Shown in pieces: positions 8,278 to 16,759 of a stretch of 64,000 nt of DNA; position 1 is the stretch's first letter; each line of letters starts with the position of its first letter. Source of the DNA: Oscillospiraceae bacterium (GTDB lineage Bacteria > Bacillota > Clostridia > Oscillospirales > Acutalibacteraceae). The notes under the pieces are model-generated. The model had not been told where the DNA came from and made no database searches. It saw only the letters and a list, made by a program, of their open reading frames with translations. Location of the stretch: the NCBI GenBank assembly GCA_015066175.1, contig SVOW01000001.1, forward strand, positions 62,001-126,000. Direction: 5' to 3'. The position numbers and the translations under genes were made by a program.

Positions 8278-9771
8278 TTACTCCTTTTCAGATTCACTCA
8301 AAGCCTGCTGAACTTTTTCAAGAGGCAGTATAATTTTAACTGTTGTTCCTTCACCTAAAACACTGGCGATTTTAATTTCGCCATCATGAAGTTTGATAAT
8401 TTCATCAGCAACAGCAAGTCCGATACCGGAACCTCTGTAATTTATGCTGGTTTTATAGAACTTCTCTTTAACCTTCGGTAAATCTTCAGGTGAAATTCCG
8501 CAACCCGTGTCAACAAAATAAATGTTAAGATAACCATCAGGCACAATAACCGCATTTACCGTTACTTTACCGCCTTGTTCTGTATATTTCAAAGCATTGT
8601 CAAGAACATTTGTGAAAACCTGCTTCAATCTGTTGGGGTCACCAAACATCGGTGCAGGTTCTTCAGGTGCCGTGTAAACAAAATCTATACCTTCACGCAC
8701 TGATCTGTCTCTGAAAACAAAAACAGTTTCATCAAGTTCAGCAAGAATATCAATTTTTTCTTTCTTCATTTTCAGTGCACCATTCTGCATACGTGAGAAA
8801 TCAAGAAGTTCCTCAACGAGTTCAGAAAGTCGACCTGATTCACTGATAATAACTTCAAGACCTTTCTGAAGCATCACCGGGTCTTTATCACCAATCTGAA
8901 GTAATGTTTCACCCCAACCTTTTACAGCAGTAAGAGGTGTCCTGATTTCGTGAGAAATAGTTGAAATGAAATCATTTTTCATTCTGTCCATACCACTGAT
9001 TTCTTCAAGCATCGAGTTGATATTACTGCAAAGGCTGTGAATTTCATCATTGCCTTCTTTGTAATTAACGCGTGCCGTATAATCACCGGTAGCAACTTTA
9101 TTTACAGTTTTACTCAATTCTTCAACAGGGTTAACAATTGAACTGATAAAGTATCTGCCTGATACAAAAACGATACCTATTATAATTACCGCAGCTATAA
9201 AAATGTACAGATATATCACGAGAAGCTGACTTTCAATATCTTCCAGAGATACAATATATCTGATTGCGGCTTTTGAAGTATACTCTCCATTCTGTGGATT
9301 TTCAATCGGTATAGTCAGGGCCATAACTTTTTCGCCGTATTCATTTTTGCCTGTCCATTTGCCTACTTCATCAGCAGAAGAAAATACGTCAACATAGTCA
9401 GGCATAACCGGGTCATCTGAAATTCCGAAACCGCTGGAAGTAACAATAGGTTCACCTTTTTCATTGATAACCCAAACTTCCATTTTATCTTTTTCTGAAA
9501 ACTCTTCAATAAACCTCAACGCACCGCTTTCAAACTGTTCTTCAGTAGTGTTAAGGTAAGAACTGAAATAGTTCTGAACAAGGTTTGTATCAAGAGATTC
9601 GATTGCCATAGACACGGCATTATAATAATACCATCTTACCAATAAACCGGCCGCAAGCGATACAACTGAAACAAGAATAACAGAAACCAAAACAAAGTTT
9701 TTAAGCCAAGTGGCTCTTATACCTCTGATTCTGTGTTTTTCAAAGAATTTACCAAGTTTCAATTTTATCAC
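8278..9771 (-). CDS. sensor histidine kinase (HAMP-HisKA-HATPase)
   Basis: A 497-residue membrane kinase. One membrane helix lies at about residues 25-45, an extracytoplasmic sensor segment at 50-180, and a second helix at 182-204. A HAMP linker follows (about 205-260), then HisKA with the phosphorylated H274 in ISHEIRTPLTAVKGW, and an ATPase domain with N388/N392 (FTNVLDNALKY), DTGCGIS and GSGIGLAVADEI. It should phosphorylate the response regulator encoded 37 nt upstream. The GTG at 9771 is close to an AAAGG; a TTG three codons later has AGGTGA five bases ahead, so the start is uncertain by three residues. The sensor domain is unlike any I can name. Confidence 0.95.
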   Translation of the reverse strand: MIKLKLGKFFEKHRIRGIRATWLKNFVLVSVILVSVVSLAAGLLVRWYYYNAVSMAIESLDTNLVQNYFSSYLNTTEEQFESGALRFIEEFSEKDKMEVWVINEKGEPIVTSSGFGISDDPVMPDYVDVFSSADEVGKWTGKNEYGEKVMALTIPIENPQNGEYTSKAAIRYIVSLEDIESQLLVIYLYIFIAAVIIIGIVFVSGRYFISSIVNPVEELSKTVNKVATGDYTARVNYKEGNDEIHSLCSNINSMLEEISGMDRMKNDFISTISHEIRTPLTAVKGWGETLLQIGDKDPVMLQKGLEVIISESGRLSELVEELLDFSRMQNGALKMKKEKIDILAELDETVFVFRDRSVREGIDFVYTAPEEPAPMFGDPNRLKQVFTNVLDNALKYTEQGGKVTVNAVIVPDGYLNIYFVDTGCGISPEDLPKVKEKFYKTSINYRGSGIGLAVADEIIKLHDGEIKIASVLGEGTTVKIILPLEKVQQALSESEKE

Positions 9772-9808
9772 CTGCCTTTCCGAAATATAATTCAGATATT
9801 ACTACCTT

Positions 9809-10507
9809 TTAGATTATCCATTTATAACCAAGACCCCAGACAGTAACAAGATGTTTGGGATTCGATGGCTCATCTTCAACTTTCATTCTGAGCCTTCTTA
9901 TGTTAACATCAACAACTTTTTCTTCGCCAAAATATTTTTTACCCCACACACGGTTAAGTATATCTGTTCTACTCAGTGCAGCACCATCGTTTGTAAAGAA
10001 ATATTCAATTATCTGGAATTCAACCTGAGTAAGTTCAATCGGAACTCCGTTCTTTTTAAGTGTGTGGTCACGCAGATTGAGAACAAACTCACCGAGTTCA
10101 ACAACACTTTTCTGCGGTTCTGAGCGGTTTTTGTTCATCTCAACACGTCTGTAAATAGCATCTACTCTCGCCATAAGTTCAGACGGAGAAAAAGGCTTTG
10201 TAACATAGTCATCTGCACCAACAAGCAGACCGGTTACTCTGTCAATTTCCTGAGTTTTTGCTGTGAGCATAATAATACCGACAGTCTGGCTCATACTTCT
10301 TAATCTTTTACAAACTTCAAGACCATCCATTTCAGGCATCATTATGTCAAGAAGAACAACATCAAAATCGCCATCTGCCGCTTCATATGCTTCAAGTGCA
10401 GCTCTGCCGTTATCAGCCTGACTCACTTCATAACCTGAACGCTGTAAATTGATAACAATAAACTCTCTTATCGAAGCTTCGTCTTCAGCAACTAATACTT
10501 TTTTCAT
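9809..10507 (-). CDS. response regulator, OmpR/PhoB family
   Basis: A 232-residue two-domain regulator. The receiver domain (1-120) shows the acidic pocket AEDE, phospho-acceptor D54 in VVLLDIMMPEMDG, and the conserved lysine in DDYVTKPFSPSEL. The C-terminal winged helix (about 130-230) shows LTQVEFQIIEYFF, RTDILNRVWG and VDVNIRRLRMKVE with the terminal GLGYKW. It binds direct-repeat sites in promoters once phosphorylated by the kinase encoded next downstream. It is 27 nt downstream of the lipoprotein gene. The organisation resembles PhoPR/ResDE-type pairs but does not allow naming the signal. Confidence 0.95.
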   Translation of the reverse strand: MKKVLVAEDEASIREFIVINLQRSGYEVSQADNGRAALEAYEAADGDFDVVLLDIMMPEMDGLEVCKRLRSMSQTVGIIMLTAKTQEIDRVTGLLVGADDYVTKPFSPSELMARVDAIYRRVEMNKNRSEPQKSVVELGEFVLNLRDHTLKKNGVPIELTQVEFQIIEYFFTNDGAALSRTDILNRVWGKKYFGEEKVVDVNIRRLRMKVEDEPSNPKHLVTVWGLGYKWII

Positions 10508-10533
10508 TATATTTCCAAACTCCTTTCAGTAGA

Positions 10534-11889
10534 TCACAAATTAACACTTACAATATTATTTTCACTGATACCGAATGCCAAACCATCTTCAGTGATTTTA
10601 TACACAAAAACTTTGTTATCGGCAGTATATGATGAAAACTGCTTATATCCGCTAGAGATGAACTTGTCAATATTTTCCTGAGGAATGCTTGCAACAACAA
10701 GCAAAGTCTTCGTTTCATCAAGATTTTCAGGATTGTAAGTCTCGATAGTCCATGTTTCATTTGATGTGTTTCTTGTAACGGTAATCTGCGAAATCCATAA
10801 CGGATCAACATCAAAATAGTCTTTATCAGTAAAATAAAGCCTATGATTACCTGTCTGTCTGAGTTTAATAACATCATCTTCAACAACAAGTTCGCACCAT
10901 TTTGTATATGTCAACGATGAGTTATACATCTTTTCGTTTACAGACGAGCCTATAATCTGCTCTTGCACTGGAATATCAACAAAAGCATCACCACTGACAT
11001 CGTTACTCAGAATCGACAAGGAACGCAAAGTTGAGAAAGCAGCATTTGTTTCGCCGTCAACACGCAAAATATCGAGGCATGATCTTTCAGTATCCCAGTA
11101 CAATACTTCTGTTCCGTATTCTTTGTCAGAATTCTGATAATCAAGAACTGAAATCATAGAAATTTTTTCGTTATTGATATCCTGACAGAATGAATTTTCA
11201 AATGCTACAATATCTCTCGACAACGAAGTCATTCCTATGTTAAGAATGTTATATTTATCAACTCTTATAACCTTTGCAACAGGTATTTTTGATTTATCGG
11301 CAAAATCGCCGCTTATCAGGAATAATTCATATAATCCGTCAGCATCGACATCAACATAAGACATTGAAGTATAAGATTCGTTACACACAAGCTTAAGCTT
11401 AGCACGTCTGCCTGTGCCGGAAACTTTATGAATAGTCATAACCTTACTGTCAATATAACTCCATGTGGCAATAATGTCATACTGATTCATATCTTTTGAA
11501 AGATTTCTGAATGATAAAGTTTCAATGTTATTTCCGTAACCGGAAAAATCACCGATAGAAACCCACTGTTCGCTTATGTGCTTGAGCACATTGAGATGTA
11601 TGCTGCTGTTGTTTGATGCAGTTGTATAAAAAGCAATTGCTTCTTCTACACCGTCAGAATCAAGGTCAATCAAAGTAAGAGGCGATGTAAATTCCGAATC
11701 GGGATTTGATGGAGTTTTCAGTGTAATACTTTCCCCTGCCAATTCTTCAATTGCACTTTCAATTTCAGCACCTGACCTGGGCGGTCTTATCAGTTTATCT
11801 GCAGACACAACTGAAAGTTTGCATCCGCTCAGAAACAAAAGCACAGACACCAGAAACAATGCAGTGCAAGCTTCAATTTTTCTTCTCAT
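10534..11889 (-). CDS. putative lipoprotein with FG-GAP/VCBS-like repeats
   Basis: A 451-residue exported protein. A signal peptide ends in a lipobox (LFLSGC, C23), so it should be lipid-anchored outside the membrane. The mature part has recurring segments such as PLTLIDLDSDGVEEAIAFY and SYVDVDADGLYELFLISG. These DxDxDG loops resemble the calcium-binding turns of FG-GAP/VCBS beta-propeller blades. I do not recognise a specific family. It is the first gene of the two-component transcript and lies 27 nt before the response regulator gene, so it may be an accessory sensor for the kinase; this is inference. GAGGAGG precedes the ATG at 11889 by about 7 nt. Confidence 0.8.
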   Translation of the reverse strand: MRRKIEACTALFLVSVLLFLSGCKLSVVSADKLIRPPRSGAEIESAIEELAGESITLKTPSNPDSEFTSPLTLIDLDSDGVEEAIAFYTTASNNSSIHLNVLKHISEQWVSIGDFSGYGNNIETLSFRNLSKDMNQYDIIATWSYIDSKVMTIHKVSGTGRRAKLKLVCNESYTSMSYVDVDADGLYELFLISGDFADKSKIPVAKVIRVDKYNILNIGMTSLSRDIVAFENSFCQDINNEKISMISVLDYQNSDKEYGTEVLYWDTERSCLDILRVDGETNAAFSTLRSLSILSNDVSGDAFVDIPVQEQIIGSSVNEKMYNSSLTYTKWCELVVEDDVIKLRQTGNHRLYFTDKDYFDVDPLWISQITVTRNTSNETWTIETYNPENLDETKTLLVVASIPQENIDKFISSGYKQFSSYTADNKVFVYKITEDGLAFGISENNIVSVNL

Positions 11890-11958
11890 TCACGTACCTC
11901 CTCTCAAAAGATTCAGAAATATGCATACTTTCACACATACTTTTCTTTATACTAATGA

Positions 11959-11987
11959 ATTATATCACAACTCATATATATTATCAA
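11959..11987 (-). promoter_or_regulatory. promoter for the lipoprotein/two-component transcript
   Basis: On the minus strand TTGATA (11982-11987) and a perfect TATAAT (11959-11964) are separated by 17 bases, a near-consensus housekeeping promoter. It lies 70 nt upstream of the lipoprotein gene. It may drive the whole leftward run, since I saw no convincing terminator before the left edge. Confidence 0.75.
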
Positions 11988-12070
11988 CACATTACCGACC
12001 ATTTCTTAATAATTTTTAATATTTACATATTTTATTAATAAATAATACAATTTTTACATCAACGTGACTA

Positions 12071-12099
12071 TTGACAAAATTCTGACAAAGTAATACAAT
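12071..12099 (+). promoter_or_regulatory. strong promoter of the acn-icd-rex operon
   Basis: A perfect TTGACA (12071-12076) and TACAAT (12094-12099) are separated by 17 bases. The expected start site is at about 12106, giving a leader of about 40 nt before the aconitase ATG. The Rex-like palindrome at 12105-12123 covers the start site. Confidence 0.82.
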
Positions 12100-12104
12100 A
12101 GAGA

Positions 12105-12123
12105 TTGTTAAAAAATTAAACAA
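12105..12123 (+). promoter_or_regulatory. candidate Rex operator
   Basis: TTGTTAAAAAATTAAACAA has arms TTGTT and AACAA, with 7 of 9 half-site positions symmetric. The known clostridial Rex site is TTGTTAA-N4-TTAACAA (18 nt); this copy has one extra central base. It overlaps the predicted transcription start, where a bound repressor would block initiation, and rex is the third gene of this operon. Assignment is by resemblance only. Confidence 0.55.
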
Positions 12124-12147
12124 GTTTTAAAATTGGAGGAATTAATG

Positions 12148-14079
12148 ATGGGTTACACAATTAGTGAAAAAATCATCAAAAACCACATCGTTGACGGTGA
12201 ACTCGTTAAAGGTACTGAAGCCGGCATACGTATTGACCAGACATTGACTCAGGACGCTACAGGTACAATGGCATACCTTGAGTTTGAAGCTATGGGAGTT
12301 GAAAGAGTTAAAACTGAACTTTCAGTAGCATATGTTGACCACAACACATTGCAGACAGGTTTTGAAAACGCAGATGACCATCGCTTCATTCAGTCATGTG
12401 CAAAAAAACGTGGCGTAAGATATTCTCGTCCCGGTAACGGTATCTGTCATCAGGTTCATCTTGAAAGATTCGGTATTCCCGGAAAAACTCTTATCGGTTC
12501 AGACAGCCACACACCCACAGGTGGCGGTATCGGTATGCTTGCTATAGGTGCTGGTGGTCTCGACGTCGCAGTTGCTATGGGCGGTGGTGCTTACTATATC
12601 ACAATACCCAAAACTGTTAAAGTTGAACTCAAAGGTAAACTCTCCCCATGGGTTGCTGCTAAAGATGTTATTCTTGAAGTTTTGAGAATTATGTCTGTTA
12701 AAGGCGGTGTAGGCAAAATCATCGAATACTGCGGCGAAGGCGTAAAAACACTTACAGTTCCTGAAAGAGCAACTATCACTAATATGGGTGCAGAACTCGG
12801 CGCTACAACTTCTGTTTTCCCCTCGGATGAAATCACAAGAGAATTCCTCAAAGCGCAGGGAAGAGAAGAAGATTATATTGAACTTTCTGCAGACGAAGAT
12901 GCAGTTTATGACGAAGAAATTGTTATCGACCTTTCTTCTCTTAAACCGATGGCAGCTTGTCCTCATATGCCTGACAGAGTTAAAACTGTTGAAGAAATCG
13001 GTGAAATCACAGTTGACCAGGTGTGTATCGGTTCATGCACAAACTCATCATATGTTGATATGATGAAAGTTGCCGCTATCCTCAAAGGCAAAAAAGTTGC
13101 TCCCAACGTAAGCCTTGCTATTGCTCCCGGTTCAATGCAGGTTCTTCATATGCTCGCAACTAATGGCGCTCTTGCAGATATGATTGCAGCAGGTGCAAGA
13201 ATTCTTGAAAGTGCTTGCGGTCCCTGCATCGGTATGGGACAGTCACCTAACTCAAAAGGCGTATCACTCAGAACATTCAACAGAAACTTTGAAGGCAGAA
13301 GCGGTACTGCTGATGCAGGTATCTACCTTGTAAGCCCCGAAGTTGCTGCTGCAAGTGCAATCACAGGTGTATTCACAGACCCCAGAAAACTTGGTGAAGC
13401 TCCCGTAATTGAAATGCCCGAAAAATTTGATATCAACGACAGCATGGTATTACTTCCCGCAACTGAAGAAGAAGCTGCTGACGTTGAAGTTAAATATGGT
13501 CCTAACATCAAGCCTTTCCCCGTTGGTGAAGCACTTGGTGAAAAAATCGAAGCTAAGGCAATTCTTAAAGTTGGTGACAATATCACAACTGACCATATTA
13601 TGCCTGCAGGTGCAAAGATTCTCCCCTACCGTTCAAACATCCCTTTCCTTTCAAACTTCTGCTTCAGACAGTGCGATGAAAATTTTGCAGAAAACTGTAA
13701 AAAAGAAGGTAAAGGTATCATCATCGGTGGTGCAAACTACGGTCAGGGCTCATCACGTGAACACGCCGCTCTTGTACCGCTTTATCTCGGAATCAAGAGT
13801 GTTGTTGCAAAATCTTTTGCACGTATCCATATGGCAAACCTTATCAACGCAGGTATCGTTCCTTTCACATTTGCTAATGCAGATGACTATGACAGAATCG
13901 ATCAGGGCGATGAACTCGTAATTGAAAACATTAAAGATTCTATCCAGAACAAACTCGATATCGTTCTCAAAAACACAACAAAGAACGAATCATATCCCCT
14001 TGCTTATGAATTCTCAGAACGTCAGACAGATATGATTCTTGCAGGCGGACTTCTTAACTACACAAGAGAAAAAGTTTAA
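12148..14079 (+). CDS. acn: aconitate hydratase
   Basis: A 643-residue monomeric aconitase that interconverts citrate and isocitrate. The three Fe-S ligands are visible in CIGSCTNSSY (one Cys) and ESACGPCIGMGQSPNS (two Cys). The substrate-binding SDSHTPTGGGIGMLAIG and the C-terminal swivel domain motif GGANYGQGSSREHAAL are intact. The length fits the shorter bacterial/mitochondrial-like clade rather than the 890-residue AcnA. The frame is open from a TTG at 12133, but GGAGGA at 12135-12140 lies inside that extension; the ATG at 12148 (or 12145) is therefore the start. It heads an operon with icd and rex. In anaerobes this branch serves mainly to make 2-oxoglutarate for glutamate; citrate synthase is not in the window. 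Confidence 0.95.
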   Translation: MGYTISEKIIKNHIVDGELVKGTEAGIRIDQTLTQDATGTMAYLEFEAMGVERVKTELSVAYVDHNTLQTGFENADDHRFIQSCAKKRGVRYSRPGNGICHQVHLERFGIPGKTLIGSDSHTPTGGGIGMLAIGAGGLDVAVAMGGGAYYITIPKTVKVELKGKLSPWVAAKDVILEVLRIMSVKGGVGKIIEYCGEGVKTLTVPERATITNMGAELGATTSVFPSDEITREFLKAQGREEDYIELSADEDAVYDEEIVIDLSSLKPMAACPHMPDRVKTVEEIGEITVDQVCIGSCTNSSYVDMMKVAAILKGKKVAPNVSLAIAPGSMQVLHMLATNGALADMIAAGARILESACGPCIGMGQSPNSKGVSLRTFNRNFEGRSGTADAGIYLVSPEVAAASAITGVFTDPRKLGEAPVIEMPEKFDINDSMVLLPATEEEAADVEVKYGPNIKPFPVGEALGEKIEAKAILKVGDNITTDHIMPAGAKILPYRSNIPFLSNFCFRQCDENFAENCKKEGKGIIIGGANYGQGSSREHAALVPLYLGIKSVVAKSFARIHMANLINAGIVPFTFANADDYDRIDQGDELVIENIKDSIQNKLDIVLKNTTKNESYPLAYEFSERQTDMILAGGLLNYTREKV

Positions 14080-14097
14080 TTATAAGGAGTTATAAAA

Positions 14098-15264
14098 ATG
14101 ACAGAACAGCAGATTAAATTAGCTACAGAAAAATTCGAAGCTCTTATCAGAGAACAGTCAGAACGTTCAGACAAAATCAAACAGCAGGGCGATTTTGTAG
14201 ACTACGAAAAACTTGATAAAATTATCATCGGCGTTTGCGGTGGTGACGGCATCGGCCCCATCATCACAAAAGAAAGCGCACGTGTGCTTGAATTTATGCT
14301 CAAAGAAGAAGTTGAAGCAGGTAAAGTTGAATTCAAAGTAATTGACGGTCTCACAATCGAAAACCGCGTTGCTGCAAACAAAGCTATCCCCGACGACGTA
14401 CTTGAAGAACTTAAATCATGCCACGTTATCCTCAAAGGACCCACAACTACACCTCAGGCCGGCGATCCCTGGCCCAACATCGAAAGTGCTAACGTTGCAA
14501 TGAGAAAAGCACTTGACCTTTTTGCAAACCTTCGTCCCGTTAAAGTTCCTTCAGAAGGAATTGACTGGACTTTCTTCCGCGAAAACACAGAAGGCGCTTA
14601 TGCTGTTGGTTCAAAAGGTGTTAACGTAACTGATGACCTTGCTATGGACTTCGTTGTTACAACAACTGAAGGTTGCGAAAGAATTGCAAAACTTGCTTAT
14701 GACTACGCAAGAAGAAACAAGAAAGAAAGAGTTTCTATCATCACAAAAGCAAATATCATCAAAACAACAGACGGTAAATTCCTTAACATCTGTAAAAATA
14801 TCGGTAAAGATTATCCCGAAATTATCACAGATGAATGGTACATCGATATCACAACTGCAAAGCTTATCGACCCCAAAAGAAGAACAGATTTCAAAGTATT
14901 CGTTCTTCCTAATCTTTACGGCGATATCATCACTGACGAAGCTGCTGAATTCCAGGGTGGTGTAGGCACTGCAGGTAGTGCAAACATCGGTAAAAAATAT
15001 GCTATGTTTGAAGCTATCCACGGTTCAGCTCCCAGAATGATCAGAGAAGGCAGAGGTCAGTATGCAGACCCCTGTTCAATGCTCAGAGCTTCTGTTATGC
15101 TCCTTTCACACATTGGCAAGCAGGATAAAGCTGATGCACTTGAAAGAGCTCTTGACTTCTGCATGTATGAAGAAGCAAAACTTAAAATCACAGGCCGCGA
15201 TAACGGTTGCACTTGTGAAGAATTCGGCAACTATGTTATGGAAACAGTTAAAAGCGGTAAATAA
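14098..15264 (+). CDS. icd: isocitrate dehydrogenase (isocitrate/isopropylmalate family)
   Basis: A 388-residue decarboxylating dehydrogenase that turns isocitrate into 2-oxoglutarate. The first 38 residues are an extra helical segment; then the nucleotide-binding GVCGGDGIGPIITKES begins. The metal/substrate motif NLYGDIITDEAAEFQGGVG and the cofactor loop FEAIHGSAPRM are present. The latter resembles NAD-linked enzymes, but the cofactor cannot be fixed by eye. The gene starts 18 nt after acn with AAGGAG before the ATG, so the two are co-transcribed. 3-Isopropylmalate or homoisocitrate dehydrogenase are alternatives within the family; the pairing with aconitase favours isocitrate. Confidence 0.92.
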   Translation: MTEQQIKLATEKFEALIREQSERSDKIKQQGDFVDYEKLDKIIIGVCGGDGIGPIITKESARVLEFMLKEEVEAGKVEFKVIDGLTIENRVAANKAIPDDVLEELKSCHVILKGPTTTPQAGDPWPNIESANVAMRKALDLFANLRPVKVPSEGIDWTFFRENTEGAYAVGSKGVNVTDDLAMDFVVTTTEGCERIAKLAYDYARRNKKERVSIITKANIIKTTDGKFLNICKNIGKDYPEIITDEWYIDITTAKLIDPKRRTDFKVFVLPNLYGDIITDEAAEFQGGVGTAGSANIGKKYAMFEAIHGSAPRMIREGRGQYADPCSMLRASVMLLSHIGKQDKADALERALDFCMYEEAKLKITGRDNGCTCEEFGNYVMETVKSGK

Positions 15265-15291
15265 TCAATTTACAAAGATGAGGTATTAATT

Positions 15292-15933
15292 ATGCCTAAA
15301 AACAATAACATTTCTATGTCTGTTATTAAGAGAATGCCGAGATATTACAGATTTCTCGGCAAACTCAAAGACGACGGAATAATTAGAATTTCCTCCTGCG
15401 AACTTTCAAAAATGATGGGTTTCACCGCATCACAGATTCGTCAGGACCTTAACTGTTTCGGCGGTTTTGGTCAGCAGGGTTACGGATATAATGTTGAACA
15501 GCTTTATGACGAAATCGGCAATATTCTCGGCGTAAACACTGCACTCAGCGTTATACTTGTAGGCGCAGGTAACCTTGGTCATGCAATTGCAAGCCATATG
15601 GAATTTGAGAGACGCGGATTTAAACTTATCGGTGCTTTTGATGAAAACCCTGCTCTTATCGGAAGTAAAATCAAAAACACTGAAATTTATTCAATCAGCA
15701 CTCTTGAAGATTTTTGCACACGCAACAAGCCTACTGTTGCAATTATTTGTGTTCCCACAAATCCTGCTGCAGCAATCGTTGAAAAACTTTACAACTGCGG
15801 CATAAAAGGATTCTGGAATTACTCACATTATGATATTCTTTCTGCTTATCCTGATGTAATTGTTGAAAATGTTCACCTTTCTGATAGTCTTCTCACATTA
15901 AGTTATCAGCTTAAAAACGCAAACAAGGATTGA
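15292..15933 (+). CDS. rex: redox-sensing transcriptional repressor Rex
   Basis: A 213-residue Rex. The N-terminal winged helix (about residues 8-80) contains VIKRMPRYYRFLGKL and the DNA-reading FTASQIRQDLNCFGGFGQQGYGYNV. The C-terminal Rossmann domain has GAGNLGHAIASH and a domain-swapped C-terminal helix. Rex binds operators when NADH/NAD is low and releases them as NADH rises, controlling fermentation and hydrogen genes. Its position behind acn and icd is less usual than next to fermentation genes. A Rex-like site over the operon's own start suggests autoregulation. It is 27 nt downstream of icd, with GATGAGG before the ATG. Confidence 0.95.
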   Translation: MPKNNNISMSVIKRMPRYYRFLGKLKDDGIIRISSCELSKMMGFTASQIRQDLNCFGGFGQQGYGYNVEQLYDEIGNILGVNTALSVILVGAGNLGHAIASHMEFERRGFKLIGAFDENPALIGSKIKNTEIYSISTLEDFCTRNKPTVAIICVPTNPAAAIVEKLYNCGIKGFWNYSHYDILSAYPDVIVENVHLSDSLLTLSYQLKNANKD

Positions 15934-15943
15934 GGAGATAAAT

Positions 15944-16759
15944 ATGTCAATTGAGTTTGGTTGTTGCATTCCCGGTGCATCTTTTATGCCCGAAGCACCT
16001 GATAAAGAAGCTTATTCACCTTACGATGTAATTTTATGGGGTGCTGATGAAATTATAAATTGCGGTTATGATTATGTTGAATGCAGCGTGGGTCTTCTTA
16101 TGAGTATTTCAGATGAAGATTTTGAAAAAGTCATAGCAAAGAATATAAAAATACGTGCTTTCAACTGCTTTGTTCCGTCTGAATTTAAGATAATTGAAGA
16201 CACTCCCGAAATGTGGGAATACATCAAAAAAGCTTTCCAGAGAATGGAAAAAGTTTCTGCTGAAATTATTGTTTTCGGTAGCGGCGGTGCAAGAAGAATT
16301 CCCGAAAATATGTTTTATGATGAAGGTCTTGAAAAACTCGAAAATTTCATCATCAGATGTAATGAACTTGCAAAAGAACATAATATCATACTCGCTCTTG
16401 AACCTTTAAATCATAACGAAAGCAACTTTTTACTTACAGTAAAATCAGCATATGATTTGTGTAATAAGCTTGATTTAAGTAACGTCAGAATTCTTGCAGA
16501 CATTTTCCATATGCACGTTGAAAATGAAGATTTTGCTGTTATCGGTGAAACTGTTGATAAAATCTGCCATGTGCATATTAACAATCCGTTGACAAGAACT
16601 TGTCCCACATGCGAAGAAAACAAACACATACGAGCTTTTGCTGAGTCTCTTAACAATGCTGATTACAACAAAGCAGTAACAATAGAGAGTGCATATAACG
16701 ACTTTTCAAATGACATCAAAGATGCCATTATTTATCTTAGAGAGGTTTTCAAAAAATGA
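15944..16759 (+). CDS. sugar phosphate isomerase/epimerase, TIM-barrel (AP endonuclease 2-like)
   Basis: A 271-residue TIM barrel of the xylose isomerase-like superfamily. The metal-binding residues are seen in order: a Glu in ILALEPLNHNE, an Asp/His in ILADIFHMHVEN, a His in ICHVHINNP, and a late Glu in AVTIESAYND. Such proteins act on ketoses, inositol derivatives or keto sugars; the substrate cannot be told. It begins 11 nt after rex with GGAGAT before its ATG and overlaps the DUF6807 gene by 4 nt. These two gene families often occur together in carbohydrate clusters, which supports a joint role in sugar breakdown. Confidence 0.85.
   Translation: MSIEFGCCIPGASFMPEAPDKEAYSPYDVILWGADEIINCGYDYVECSVGLLMSISDEDFEKVIAKNIKIRAFNCFVPSEFKIIEDTPEMWEYIKKAFQRMEKVSAEIIVFGSGGARRIPENMFYDEGLEKLENFIIRCNELAKEHNIILALEPLNHNESNFLLTVKSAYDLCNKLDLSNVRILADIFHMHVENEDFAVIGETVDKICHVHINNPLTRTCPTCEENKHIRAFAESLNNADYNKAVTIESAYNDFSNDIKDAIIYLREVFKK

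Noticed and set aside
12133..12147. TTG start for aconitase at 12133
   Set aside because: The ribosome site GGAGGA sits inside this extension, so translation starts at the ATG near 12148.
12499..12966. 155-residue minus-strand frame inside aconitase
   Set aside because: Fully antisense to a motif-rich enzyme; composition (Cys/Phe-rich) is a by-product of codon use on the other strand.
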